Source: Aureococcus anophagefferens
Lineage: Eukaryota > Sar > Pelagophyceae > Pelagomonadales > Pelagomonadaceae
Assembly (NCBI RefSeq): GCF_000186865.1
Contig: NW_008705577.1
Location: 454,439-489,508, forward strand
Reading direction: 5' to 3'
DNA: 35,070 bases
Every line of letters begins with the position of its first letter. Positions within the stretch are counted from its first letter, which is position 1. The position numbers were made by a program, and so were the translations under genes. The notes under the pieces were generated by a model that was not told where the DNA came from, did not search any database, and saw nothing but the letters and a program-made list of their open reading frames with translations. This document shows positions 1 to 7,848 of the stretch, piece after piece.

Positions 1-138
1 GAGGACGCCACCTTCGAGCTCCGCGTCAAGACCGTCAAGTCTTCAGGGCCTCGAGGCCTCGAGCTTCCTCCGCTGAGCCCGCGGCCCTTCGGCGCGCGCG
101 CTCGGGGGGCGGCGCGCCTTCGTAAGCGGGAAGTGTGA
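1..138 (+). CDS. 3' end of an upstream gene (partial, tentative)
   Basis: An open frame enters at base 1 and stops at TGA 136-138, giving about 45 residues without methionine. The first ~14 residues (EDATFELRVKTVKS) have the codon pattern of coding sequence. After that it becomes Pro/Arg/Ala-rich, so the true gene end or a splice site may lie near base 45. No family can be assigned from so little. The stretch 139-300 after it shows no gene; it holds the 5' region of the next gene, including a T-run at 274-282. Confidence 0.3.
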   Translation, partial: EDATFELRVKTVKSSGPRGLELPPLSPRPFGARARGAARLRKREV

Positions 139-300
139 ACGCCGGACGATGCTGGCTTCGAGCGCTCGCGCGCCGCCGCGGAGGGTGTACTTTTTCGGGT
201 ATAGGGACCTCAACGATAAGGAGGTGCAGGGCACCACTGGCCTAACGCCGGCATCGCATGGGTGCGTGAAAACGTTTTTTTTGCGTGCTGCTCCGCCGCC

Positions 301-1512
301 ATGAGCGTCTTCGCGTCGCCGTCGAAGACGACGGTGGACATGGACGAGATCAACAAGGTGCTCTGGCCCGTCTACGTGCGCGCGGCGCTGCGCGGCGCGA
401 CGATCAGCCGCTGCGAGGTCGTGGGCACGGTGCAGAAGCGCGAGTGGCTCAAGCTCCTCCGCGGCGGCGGCCTCGACGGCGCCCAGGCGACGCTGGTCTA
501 CTACGCCGAGACGGCGAAGCACGAGAGGCGCTGCTTCACGTACAGCGCCTTCAAGCGCGCTCTGTGCGTCGTCGCGTGCCGCCTGGAGCCCGAGCTCCGG
601 CCGAGCGCGGCGTTCGTGCGCTTCGTGGACCGCCTCGCGCCCCGCTGGCCCACGCGGTCGGCGGCGCCCATCGCCGGGGCGCGGGCGGCCTGCGCCGCGG
701 TGCTCGACGCCTTCGCGCCGTGCCTCGCGAAGGTCTTCGCGTTCTTCGCCACGGCCCCTACGACCTTCGAGACGAAAGTCCTCCGGCGCCACGGGGCCCG
801 GGAGGACGTGGACCGCATGCAGCAGTCGCTGACCTTCGCCGGCTGGGCGGGCTTCGCGGCGACCTTCGCCTTCGCGGATCGGTTGGGCCCGGACGCGGTG
901 TCGGCCATCTTCGTCGACTCCGTCGCCGTCGAGGCCGCGGACGAGCTCGGCGGGCTGACGTTGGAGGAGTTCCACGACGCCGTGCTCCGGGCGGCGCTGC
1001 TCGTGTCGGCGACGCCCGGCGGCGGCTCGGAGGACATCCCGGGCATCGACCTCGCGCTCAAGCCGCGGCGGTCCGCGCGCGGCGCCGGTCCCGCGGACGC
1101 GGACGCGCTCGCGCTCGCCGCCGACGCGGCGCCCCAGCGCGCCCTCGCCGGCTTCCGGGTCATGCGGTCCACGCTCGAGCGCACCGTGCCGCGCGCGACG
1201 AACGCGGGCCACGGCACCTGCGCGGGCTCCGCGGGCGGCGAGGCGCGCTGGGCCGGCGGCCGCGCCGTGAGCTCGAACTACTCCCTGCTCATCGAGGGCT
1301 CCAAGGAGTTCTCCACGCTCGCGGACCAGTGCTGGTCCAACCTGAAGAAGAACACGGCGAAGCTCCTCGCGTCGACGCGCCGCGCGACGTCGCGCGGCGA
1401 GGAGCTCACGGACCTCATGGACGACCTCACGATGACGCGGCCCGCGCCCGACGCCGCGGCGCCGGCGGCCGACGCGGCCGTCTTCGACACGACCCACAGC
1501 CTCCTCCGGTAG
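301..1512 (+). CDS. Uncharacterised protein with TPPP/p25-alpha-like, EF-hand-like segments
   Basis: A 403-residue protein from the ATG at 301 (MSVFASPSK); the frame is open a little further upstream but only a GTG lies there. Residues ~45-95 follow the pattern of the p25-alpha/TPPP domain: a WLKLLRGGGL helix, then a spacer, then a RCFTYSAFKRALCVVA helix. Residues ~170-235 repeat the same arrangement (FAGWAGFAATFAFADRLG, then LTLEEFHDAVLRAALL), as in the degenerate paired EF-hand-like folds common in protist cytoskeletal or flagellar proteins. I see no canonical calcium loop. The C-terminal ~150 residues are Ala/Arg-rich and probably disordered, with a short helix around YSLLIEGSKEFSTLADQCW. 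The convergent neighbour ends at 1638. A microtubule-related role is inference only. Confidence 0.6.
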   Translation: MSVFASPSKTTVDMDEINKVLWPVYVRAALRGATISRCEVVGTVQKREWLKLLRGGGLDGAQATLVYYAETAKHERRCFTYSAFKRALCVVACRLEPELRPSAAFVRFVDRLAPRWPTRSAAPIAGARAACAAVLDAFAPCLAKVFAFFATAPTTFETKVLRRHGAREDVDRMQQSLTFAGWAGFAATFAFADRLGPDAVSAIFVDSVAVEAADELGGLTLEEFHDAVLRAALLVSATPGGGSEDIPGIDLALKPRRSARGAGPADADALALAADAAPQRALAGFRVMRSTLERTVPRATNAGHGTCAGSAGGEARWAGGRAVSSNYSLLIEGSKEFSTLADQCWSNLKKNTAKLLASTRRATSRGEELTDLMDDLTMTRPAPDAAAPAADAAVFDTTHSLLR

Positions 1513-1565
1513 GGGTCCGTAATTTTCGGCCCGAGGATCGTCGAGGTCTGCTCTAAGCCGGCGCC

Positions 1566-1624
1566 GGGATATGTTACACGCGGCTTCCTGAAGCACTTTC
1601 AAGAAGCCGCGCTTAACATATCCC
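1566..1624. repeat. Near-perfect 27-bp inverted repeat (hairpin)
   Basis: Arms 1566-1592 and 1598-1624 pair at 24 of 27 positions around a 5-nt loop (1593-1597). The arms begin and end with GGGATATGTTA / TAACATATCCC. The same head motif recurs once more just outside at 1630-1640 (GGGATATGTCA), where it runs into the stop codon of the minus-strand ankyrin gene. The hairpin lies between two convergent genes. It could be a shared 3' end or termination element, a MITE-like remnant or a small-RNA hairpin; the sequence alone does not decide. Confidence 0.7.
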
Positions 1625-1637
1625 TCGGCGGGATATG

Positions 1638-2507
1638 TCACTGGCCGCCCGGCGGTTTCCAGAACTCGAGCACTAGCTTTGTGAGGTCGGTCGGAAACGC
1701 GCCGAGGCGGAAGCGGATCTCACACTGGAATTTGAGGTACCAGGAGAGGCAGCTCTGGGGCGCCGTGAGGACACGGCGGTACTTTTCCACGAGCTGGTCG
1801 TAGCCGCCGGCATCCTGGACGCGCTTGATGTAGCGCCAGGCGGATGCTTCTTTTGAGTTGGGGTGAAAGTGCGAAAGTTCCGAAACCACTTCATCGTCGA
1901 AGGTCGCGCCGGCTCGGAGCAGCGGCCCGAGGCAGCAGCGGTGGCCGCTTTCGACGGCCACCTCGATCAGCACCGAATCATCGGAGCTCACTTCTGCGCC
2001 GGCGTCCAGTAGAACTTGAATTGCGGCAGGATGTCCACCTTCAACTGCGGCGCGCAGAGCTGTTGATGTACTTTCGCGCCAGCGCCCAGCTTCGAGCAGC
2101 ACACGCATCACGTCAACGTGCCCTTCACTCGCCGCAAGGGTGAGGGGTGTGTGTGCGTAGGGAGCAGCGCGGTCCTGGATCACGCCTGCAGCGAGCAAGA
2201 CGCGCACGACGTCGACGTGCCCATGGAACGCCGCGGCGGGGAGGGCAGCATATGGTTCTCCGGTTTCTCTATCATGCACCTTCATGTCAAACCCCACCGC
2301 AATGAGTGCCTTCACCATGGGGGCGTCCCCGTCCTTGATCGCCTTGTACAGCGGCTGCGCCTGCGCATCACCCTGAACCCAAAATCGGTTCGTGTGCTCA
2401 TAAACATCAAAACTTTCCCCGCCCTTCTTCTCAGTAGCTGTAACCGTAAGCTCCAACAACATGCGACGCACGACCTCCACCGGGATCGACTCGCCCTCGA
2501 CGGCCAT
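1638..2507 (-). CDS. Ankyrin-repeat protein
   Basis: A 289-residue protein. The ATG at 2505-2507 (MAVEGESIPVEVVRR) is chosen because the longer frame opens only with a TTG. Residues ~50-210 hold about five ankyrin repeats of the form AAFHGHVDVVRVLLAAG, LAASEGHVDVMRVLLEAG and AAVEGGHPAAIQVLLDAG, the last ones degenerate. The C-terminus (FPTDLTKLVLEFWKPPGG) is a hydrophobic tail after the repeats. Ankyrin repeats are protein-binding; no partner is indicated. GC content and third-position GC are visibly lower than in most neighbours. It is divergent from the methyltransferase gene with 139 bp between the ATGs, and its stop codon overlaps a copy of the hairpin head motif. Confidence 0.85.
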   Translation of the reverse strand: MAVEGESIPVEVVRRMLLELTVTATEKKGGESFDVYEHTNRFWVQGDAQAQPLYKAIKDGDAPMVKALIAVGFDMKVHDRETGEPYAALPAAAFHGHVDVVRVLLAAGVIQDRAAPYAHTPLTLAASEGHVDVMRVLLEAGRWRESTSTALRAAVEGGHPAAIQVLLDAGAEVSSDDSVLIEVAVESGHRCCLGPLLRAGATFDDEVVSELSHFHPNSKEASAWRYIKRVQDAGGYDQLVEKYRRVLTAPQSCLSWYLKFQCEIRFRLGAFPTDLTKLVLEFWKPPGGQ

Positions 2508-2646
2508 CTCGCTCGACGCGGGCTGCCTCGGCGCCCCGATCCGCGACTTGCAAGCGGTCAAAGCTTGAGTTTATCAACGAGGGTTGAGCACGAAGCGATG
2601 GAGCTTTAGAGGCAGCCATTTACGACACACACGCTTGACAGCTGAC

Positions 2647-3765
2647 ATGGCGTCCTTCTCGCCCGTGGAGCAGGCGCGCCTGGAAAAGGACCAGGCGGCG
2701 GAGGAGCTGCTGACGGTCCTCGCCGCGAAGCACGACCTGGAGGAGCGCGAGCGCGAGCGGCAGCTCGCGACGCAGCGGTCCGACAGCGCGTCGCGCCTCG
2801 CCCAGCGCCGCGCGAGCCGCCAGGCGCAGCGGGCGACGGCGGCGCCAGCGAAGCCGGCGCCGCGGCTGCCCCGCGGCCTCGCGGACGTCGTCGGCTCGGA
2901 CGACGCGGCGTGGCTCGCGGCCGAGGCCGCGCTTCTCGCGGCCAAGCTCGAGGCCTACGACGACGTCGACGGCCTCGATGCCCTGCTCGGCGGGTCGAGC
3001 GACGACGACGACGGCGCGCCCGCGGCCGCGGCGCCGGAGCCCGACGACGACTGGGCCGAGTGGGCGAAGCTCTTCGACCTGTCGGACGCGAGGGCCTGGG
3101 AGCGTACGCCCCTCGTCTACCACAGCTCGCAGCACGCGTCGGGCCACGGCGACGTCGTCTGGGCCGCGGGCGAGTACTGCGCGGCGCGCATCCTGGCGCA
3201 CGGCGCGCTCTTCGACGTCGACCTCGGCGGCGCGCGCGTGCTGGAGCTGGGCGCGGGCTGCGGCCTGCCGTCGCTGGCCGCCGTGCGCGCGGGCGCGGAC
3301 GTGCTGGCGACGGACAACCGGACGCCGGGCGCCATTTTTGCACTGGCCGCGTCCGCGCGGTGGTCGCTCGCGGCCGCGCGCGACCACGGCGGCTCGCTCC
3401 AGGCGCGCGGCCTCGCCTGGGGCGAGGCGCCGCCGCCGGGGCCCTACGACGTCGTCCTCGTCTGCGACTGCATCTACGACCCGGCGTCGCACGAGGCGCT
3501 GCTCGCGACGCTCGACGCGGTCTTCGACGAGAACGCGGACGCGACGGCCGTCGTCGCCTTCGCGCTCCACGGCAACGCGGCCGACGCCGCGGTTTTCGGC
3601 TTCTTCGACGCCGCGCGGGCCCGCGGCCGCGGCGTCGCCAAGGTCGACGAGCAGCAGCTCCGCGTGACGGAGTCCATGCGCGACGTGTGCCAGGTCCGCG
3701 ACGCGAAGCGGAGCCTCGTCCACGTCTACTTCCTCACGGCCGCGTCCCTCGAGGCGCCCGACTAG
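2647..3765 (+). CDS. Methyltransferase of the Methyltransf_16 (lysine methyltransferase) family
   Basis: A 372-residue S-adenosylmethionine-dependent methyltransferase. The ATG at 2647 (MASFSPVEQ) is used; the frame upstream offers only a TTG. Residues 1-150 form a charged helical and acidic linker (ERERERQ, then a DDDD run). The catalytic fold follows: motif I VLELGAGCGLPSLAAVRAGA at ~198, the acidic end of strand 2 (LATDN), and the motif IV-like DVVLVCDCIYDP at ~268. The GDVVWAAGEYCAARIL segment before motif I is where this family carries its 'W.A...LA..L' helix. Members methylate lysines or N-termini of proteins such as elongation factors; the substrate here is unknown. Its stop lies only 11 bp from the stop of the convergent TFB5 gene. 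Confidence 0.8.
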   Translation: MASFSPVEQARLEKDQAAEELLTVLAAKHDLEERERERQLATQRSDSASRLAQRRASRQAQRATAAPAKPAPRLPRGLADVVGSDDAAWLAAEAALLAAKLEAYDDVDGLDALLGGSSDDDDGAPAAAAPEPDDDWAEWAKLFDLSDARAWERTPLVYHSSQHASGHGDVVWAAGEYCAARILAHGALFDVDLGGARVLELGAGCGLPSLAAVRAGADVLATDNRTPGAIFALAASARWSLAAARDHGGSLQARGLAWGEAPPPGPYDVVLVCDCIYDPASHEALLATLDAVFDENADATAVVAFALHGNAADAAVFGFFDAARARGRGVAKVDEQQLRVTESMRDVCQVRDAKRSLVHVYFLTAASLEAPD

Positions 3766-3776
3766 GGGGCGGACTC

Positions 3777-3998
3777 TTAACTCGCCTTCTCCTTGTCCTT
3801 CGTGGAGAACACGTGCCGCTCGAGGCTCTTCGCGAGCTCGGCCTGGACCATGGCGGAGAAGGACCCGTCGATGAGGAGCGTCTTCTCGTCGAGCTCCTGG
3901 AGGAGGAAGTTGTGCGTCTCGTTGAGGTGGAGCACGAACTCGCGCGTCGGCCCGTCGCACTGGATGAGAGTCCCGCGGCTAAAGTCCGGGGCGGACAT
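3777..3998 (-). CDS. TFB5: TFIIH subunit TFB5/GTF2H5 (p8/TTDA)
   Basis: A complete 73-residue protein starting at ATG 3996-3998, matching the family length of about 70. The N-terminus SRGTLIQCDGPTREFVLHL corresponds to the conserved 'kGvLieCDpamkqfll.l' strand. It is followed by the short helix and strand ELDEKTLLIDGSF and the C-terminal amphipathic helix MVQAELAKSLERHVF. In other eukaryotes this subunit binds p52/TFB2, stabilises TFIIH and supports nucleotide-excision repair. The gene is intronless and sits tail-to-tail with the methyltransferase gene. Its 5' side abuts the GC-rich tandem array. Confidence 0.9.
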   Translation of the reverse strand: MSAPDFSRGTLIQCDGPTREFVLHLNETHNFLLQELDEKTLLIDGSFSAMVQAELAKSLERHVFSTKDKEKAS

Positions 3999-4023
3999 GG
4001 CTTGTGGTGGTCCTTCGCGGCGC

Positions 4024-4187
4024 GGCGCGCTGTTGGCGCGGCGCGGTGCGCTGTTGGCGCGGCGCGGCGAGCGCGCTCGCGGGCGTGCGCGGCGCGCCGC
4101 GGCGAGCGCGCTCGCGGGCGTGCGCGGCGCGGCGAGCGCTCGCGGGCGTGCGCGGCGCGGCGAGCGCTCGCGGGCGTGCGCGGCGCG
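4024..4187. repeat. GC-rich tandem repeat array
   Basis: Two copies of an 18-bp unit (CGCGCTGTTGGCGCGGCG, with changes) at about 4024-4060 are followed by four copies of a longer unit. The long units share GGCGAGCGC and CTCGCGGGCGTGCGCGGC and are 28-39 bp each, running to ~4187. Frames through the array are low-complexity Arg/Ala and are not credible genes. The array occupies the upstream region of TFB5, starting about 25 bp from its ATG. Confidence 0.8.
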
Positions 4188-4435
4188 GTGAGGTCTTTTG
4201 AGTGAGCTTTGCGGGCGCGGAACTCGGCAAAAAGCTATCGGCGCTTTCGCTGCTGCTTGCGCGTTTTTTTAAAGCGCCCGAGGGCCGCGACGATCGTGTC
4301 GCGGCGCTTCGCGGAGGCGCGGGCGACGCGAGGCTCGACACGCTCCGGCGGAAGCTGTCGCACGGCACCCACTCACGTTGAAGCCTCGGTGAAGATCGAG
4401 AAAACATACAAAAGAGGGTCCTGTCGCGCGCGGCG
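4188..4435. other. Region between the tandem array and the next gene; no convincing gene
   Basis: A plus-strand frame at 4202-4381 (59 codons, TGA at 4379-4381) has a protein-like look (AELGKKLSALSLLLARFF) but lacks an ATG and is bounded by a stop on its 5' side. It could be an isolated exon or chance. An A-rich stretch near 4400-4416 lies just downstream of the minus-strand gene ending at 4436. Confidence 0.3.
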
Positions 4436-5419
4436 CTAGGAGATGGCGCACTGGTCGCCGCCGTCGGTCCGCGCGCCGTCGCCGCCGCCGCCGTCGTCGT
4501 CGTCGGCGTCGCCGAAGAGCGCGGCGTTGAGGCTCGGCGCGGACATGACGCAGCCGACGGTATCATCGCCGCCCTGGTTGAGGAAGTTGTAGCAGGCGGG
4601 CCCGCCGTCGTCGTCGGCGTCCGGGCAGGACGAGTCGACGGTGAGCTCGCTGCGGTCGCTGTCGCGGCGGCCCCGCTCGCTCGCGAAGCGCGCCTTCGTG
4701 GCCGCGAGTTTGTGGTGGCTCCGCACGGCCGCCTCGTAGCGCTTCCGGGACGCGAGGTCGAAGACGGTCAGGTCGTCCTCCTCGGCGGAGTTGGACCGCG
4801 ACGCCAGCGCGTAGTCGTCGTCGTCGCTCGTCTCGTCGATGTCGACGTCGACGGCCGGGCTCGCGCGGCGCGCGGGCCGCGGCGCGAAGCCCCGCGGCGC
4901 CGTCGCCTCGGCGAAGGTCATGGGCGCCGGCGACGGGGGCTCGGCGTCGGGCTCGGCGTCGGACCGCGGCGGCGCGCCCCCGGCGGCCGGGGGCGGCGAC
5001 CGGTCGGCCGACGTCTCGGGGTCGGGCGACACGCGGCGGATCGCCGGCGGCGCGGCGCGCTTCCCGCGGCTCAGGCGGTGCTGCCGCAGGCGGTCCGCCG
5101 CCGAGGCGCGCCCGGCGTCGAGGTCCGTGTCCGCGCTCGCGAGCGCCGCCGCCGCGGTCCGCGGCGGCGACGGCGGCGCCGGCGGGAAGAGGCGCGTCGC
5201 GAGGGACGGCGCCTCGGCGAAGACAGCGCTGTGCGACGACGAGAAGTCGCCGAACTGGGGCGTCGACCGCCGCGCCGGGGGCGGCGGGGGCTCGTCGATC
5301 GACGACGACGACGACGTCGACCGGCTGCTCAGGCGCGCCCGGGGCTCGGCCGGGGGCGGCGGCGGCGGTCGCGGCATCGCGGCGAGGTTCGGTGGCGGGA
5401 CGGAGCAGCACTGGAACAT
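4436..5419 (-). CDS. Disordered Ser/Pro/Asp-rich protein of unknown function
   Basis: A 327-residue reading from the ATG at 5417-5419 (MFQCCSVPPPN); an in-frame ATG at codon 15 (MPRPPPPPP) is an alternative start. The open frame continues upstream to a TTG at 5485, so a 5' exon is possible. I recognise no domain. Composition runs from poly-Pro and Ser at the N-terminus, through Ala/Pro/Arg-rich linkers, to acidic clusters (DIDETSDDDDYALASRSNS, DADDDDGGGGDG). The segment DLTVFDLASRKRYEAAVR, continuing through HHKLAATKARFASE, is the only part likely to be helical. Acidic serine sites suggest a phosphoprotein (inference). It is divergent from the sulfotransferase gene. Confidence 0.5.
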   Translation of the reverse strand: MFQCCSVPPPNLAAMPRPPPPPPAEPRARLSSRSTSSSSSIDEPPPPPARRSTPQFGDFSSSHSAVFAEAPSLATRLFPPAPPSPPRTAAAALASADTDLDAGRASAADRLRQHRLSRGKRAAPPAIRRVSPDPETSADRSPPPAAGGAPPRSDAEPDAEPPSPAPMTFAEATAPRGFAPRPARRASPAVDVDIDETSDDDDYALASRSNSAEEDDLTVFDLASRKRYEAAVRSHHKLAATKARFASERGRRDSDRSELTVDSSCPDADDDGGPACYNFLNQGGDDTVGCVMSAPSLNAALFGDADDDDGGGGDGARTDGGDQCAIS

Positions 5420-5722
5420 CAAAGGCGCCGCCGGCCGCCGGAAGGCCGCGACCCGCGACGACGACGACCACGAGGGGGTCTCCAAAGCCGCTTTATTGGG
5501 GCAGCAACCTCGCCAGGGGGTGTTGACGTTCCATAATTATGTTGAACGTGCAGCAGCCCAAATAAGCATGATGAGCGCATCGATGCTCGGCCATGCTATT
5601 ATTTAACTCGTTGGCCTCATTACCGTGAGTTCGGTGCTCGCCTGCAGCCGACCTGAGCTCACCATTGGCGTGGCGCCTCGCGATTGGCGCGGCGGCGCAC
5701 CCGACGGTGGCATCTCGCACCG
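5420..5722. promoter_or_regulatory. Divergent intergenic region with a palindromic element
   Basis: This 303-bp region separates the ATGs of the disordered protein and the sulfotransferase, and has a distinctly AT-richer core (5525-5615). At 5526-5549 it holds a dyad: ACGTTC, the perfect palindrome CATAATTATG, TT, then GAACGT. It also contains GTTGACGTTC (5522-5531), which includes the bZIP-type core TGACGT. No gene is visible. Confidence 0.45.
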
Positions 5723-6554
5723 ATGCGAGCGCTCGTCGCGCTCGCCGCCGCCGCCGCCGCCGCCGCCGCCAGCCGGTCCAAGGACCCGCGCAACCGGGAG
5801 GCCTGCGCCATCTACGGCGCGCGCGGCGCGTACAGCGTCGTCACCACGGAGGACCGCATCGCGGGCCGCGGGCCCGGCGCGCCGCGGCCGGCGTACGACT
5901 GCACGCTCAAGGCGCCCTACGGCCGCTTCGCCGACGCTGCCGGCGGCGGGCCGCCCATTTTCTAGAGATTCCCAAGGCCGGGTCGACGACGGTCAAGGCC
6001 TGGCTCCGGCAGGAGTCCGCGACGAACAAGCGCAACGCGCGCTTCGACGTCCGCAAAAGCTTCACGGTCGTCCGCGAGCCCCTGGCGCGCTTCCTCTCCG
6101 GCTACGGCACGGTGCGCCACCGCGGCGCGCACCACTGGCCCTTCAACACGACGCTCTCCGAGGCCGACAAGTTCGAGCGCTTCGTCGACCTGCTGAGCGC
6201 CGAGGGCGACGGCTTGGCGCTGCACCGGCAAAGCCCAAGGAGCGGTGCCTCTGGTACCACGCGTTCTCCCAGCTCTTCTTCTTCGAGTTCCTCCCCGGCA
6301 AGAAGGTCGACGACGTGCTGCACCTGGAAACGCTGGAAACGGACCTCGCGCGCCTGCTCGCCGCGACGCCGCTCGCCGCGGACAACCGGACGCTCGCGCC
6401 CGCGCTGCCGCCGCGGATGAACGCGCGCGAGGGCAACTTCGACACGAGCACGCTGCGCGCGTCGAGCCCGGACGGCATCCGCAAGGCGCTGAGGTACCTG
6501 CAACAGGACTACGCGTGCCTGGGCTACGCGGAGCCGCGAGCGCCCGAGTTTTAG
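5723..6554 (+). CDS. Carbohydrate sulfotransferase (Sulfotransfer_2-like), two frame breaks
   Basis: The ATG at 5723 starts a hydrophobic, Ala-run signal peptide or anchor (MRALVALAAAAAAAAA). Translation then continues in three frames. Frame 1 runs to ~5950. Frame 2 carries the 5'-phosphosulfate loop HFLEIPKAGSTTVKAWL and the 3'-phosphate motif SFTVVREPLARFLSGYG. Frame 3 starts around 6225 and carries KERCLWYHAFSQLFFFEFLPG to the stop at 6554. Both shifts are explained by one missing base each, near 5950 (in GCCGCCC) and 6225, giving about 277 residues. I found no GT-AG intron of the right phase at the first break. The enzyme family transfers sulfate from PAPS to glycans in the Golgi. The convergent glycosyltransferase gene ends against this gene. 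Confidence 0.75.
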
Positions 6555-7681
6555 GACGTGGCGCTCCTCCGCAAAGTACGCGGGCTTCGTCAGGCCCGGG
6601 TAGGCCTCGCGGACGAAGGGGAGGCAGTAGCCGAACGCCGCGTCGAGGCGCCGCCGCGCCGCGACCGGCGGCGCGGACGAGCGCAGGCACTGGCAGGGCG
6701 CGCGCGAGACGCCGATCTCGACGGCGTAGTCCGCGCACGTCTCCCGCTTCGCGTAGGCGTCGTGGATGTGGGGCACGCCCGCGGGGCCCGTCATCGTCGG
6801 GTCCGACAGGAAGACGGGCGCCGCGGGCCCGTCGTAGGTCAGCGCGAAGCTCGGTCGAGGCGCGCCTTGATCTCGCAGCCCGCGTAGCGCCGCGTGTCCG
6901 GCAGCGCGCTGATCGACGGGCACCAGTAGGCGTCCATGATGTCCTGGTCGCCGTTGGTGTAGACGAGGTAGTCGTGCGTCAAGCTCTTCGAGAAGAGGGC
7001 CCGGGACACGGCCGCGTCCGTCCGAAAGACGATGACGCTGCCGTGCATCCCGACGTAGCCCCGGTGCGCGCACTCGAAGGCCGAGACGAGCGGGAACCGC
7101 GCCCAGCGCTTCGCGACGCGGTGCGGGTCGGCGAGGAGCACGACGTCCAGGTCGAGGTAGACGAACTGGTCCGCCCAGCGGGTGCAATTAAACAGGATGA
7201 ACTTGTACCGCGTCTTCCAGCCGTCGGTCCGCGCCTGCGGCGCCTGGTTCGTCGTGAGATTGAACCACATCTTCCGCGTCGACGCCTCGTCGACGGCGTA
7301 CACCGGCCGGAAGACGGCCTTCGTGTCGACCGCCGTCAGGTTCAGCACGCCGACGCGCCGCGACGGGTCGCAGATGCGCCGCTGCGCCTCGACGTCCGCG
7401 TTCGACGTGCCGACGAGCACGGGCATCTCCGTCGCCGCGCGGACCGCGCACAGGAACGCCGAGATGCGCGCCAGCGCCGCCCGTCGGAACGCGCGCGGCA
7501 AGAGCCGGCGTCCGTCGTCCGCCGGCTCGTCGATCCACAGCGTCGCGATGGCGACGCGCAGCGGCGCGCGCTTGACGAGCTGCACGGACTCCTCGCATGC
7601 GCCGCTCACGTAGGGCACGTCGTGCGCTGTCGCCGTCACGAGACGCGCGAGCACGAGCGCGGCGACGCGGCGCAGCCTCAT
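6551..7681 (-). CDS. GT-A-fold glycosyltransferase (GT8-like), one frame break
   Basis: The ATG at 7679-7681 opens a signal peptide (MRLRRVAALVLARLVTATA). The body carries the sugar-nucleotide/metal motif FVYLDLDVVLLADP (DLD as the DxD), then GMHGSVIVFR and NGDQDIMDAYW, as in GT8-type enzymes. The first frame stops at 6839. The protein clearly continues in the next frame from about 6850 (PSFALTYDGPAAPVFLSDP ... GVPHIHDAYAKRETCADYAV ... YPGLTKPAYFAEER), which one missing base at ~6849 would join. The 3' end is unresolved: that frame runs on antisense through the sulfotransferase, while a TAA in another frame lies at 6551-6553. The acceptor is unknown; a Golgi location is inferred from the signal and the neighbour. 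Confidence 0.65.
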
Positions 7682-7848
7682 CGTGGCCAGCTGGTGTACG
7701 GCCTCGTGTCGGTGATCACTTTCAGGATCGTTGCAAACGCGATGGCCTACGAGCACGCGAGATCACAGCATCTCCGGGGCAGCATTGCGCCTCAGTAGTG
7801 TGTGGGATTGTAGGCACAAGTGTAGGCACCATGCTGTCAAGTTGAAGC

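Noticed and set aside
43..1641. Minus-strand frame of 532 codons over the first gene
   Set aside because: It is antisense to 301-1512, with Arg-rich composition and no motifs. High GC removes stop codons in all frames here.
4202..4381. 59-codon plus-strand frame resembling an exon
   Set aside because: It has no ATG, a stop immediately upstream and no acceptor that I can support. It is mentioned under the region entry only.
5830..5965. GT-AG intron to explain the first sulfotransferase frame break, using the TTTTCTAG acceptor at ~5958-5965
   Set aside because: None of the GT dinucleotides upstream gives the required phase with that acceptor. One missing base gives a seamless join into HFLEIPKAGS.
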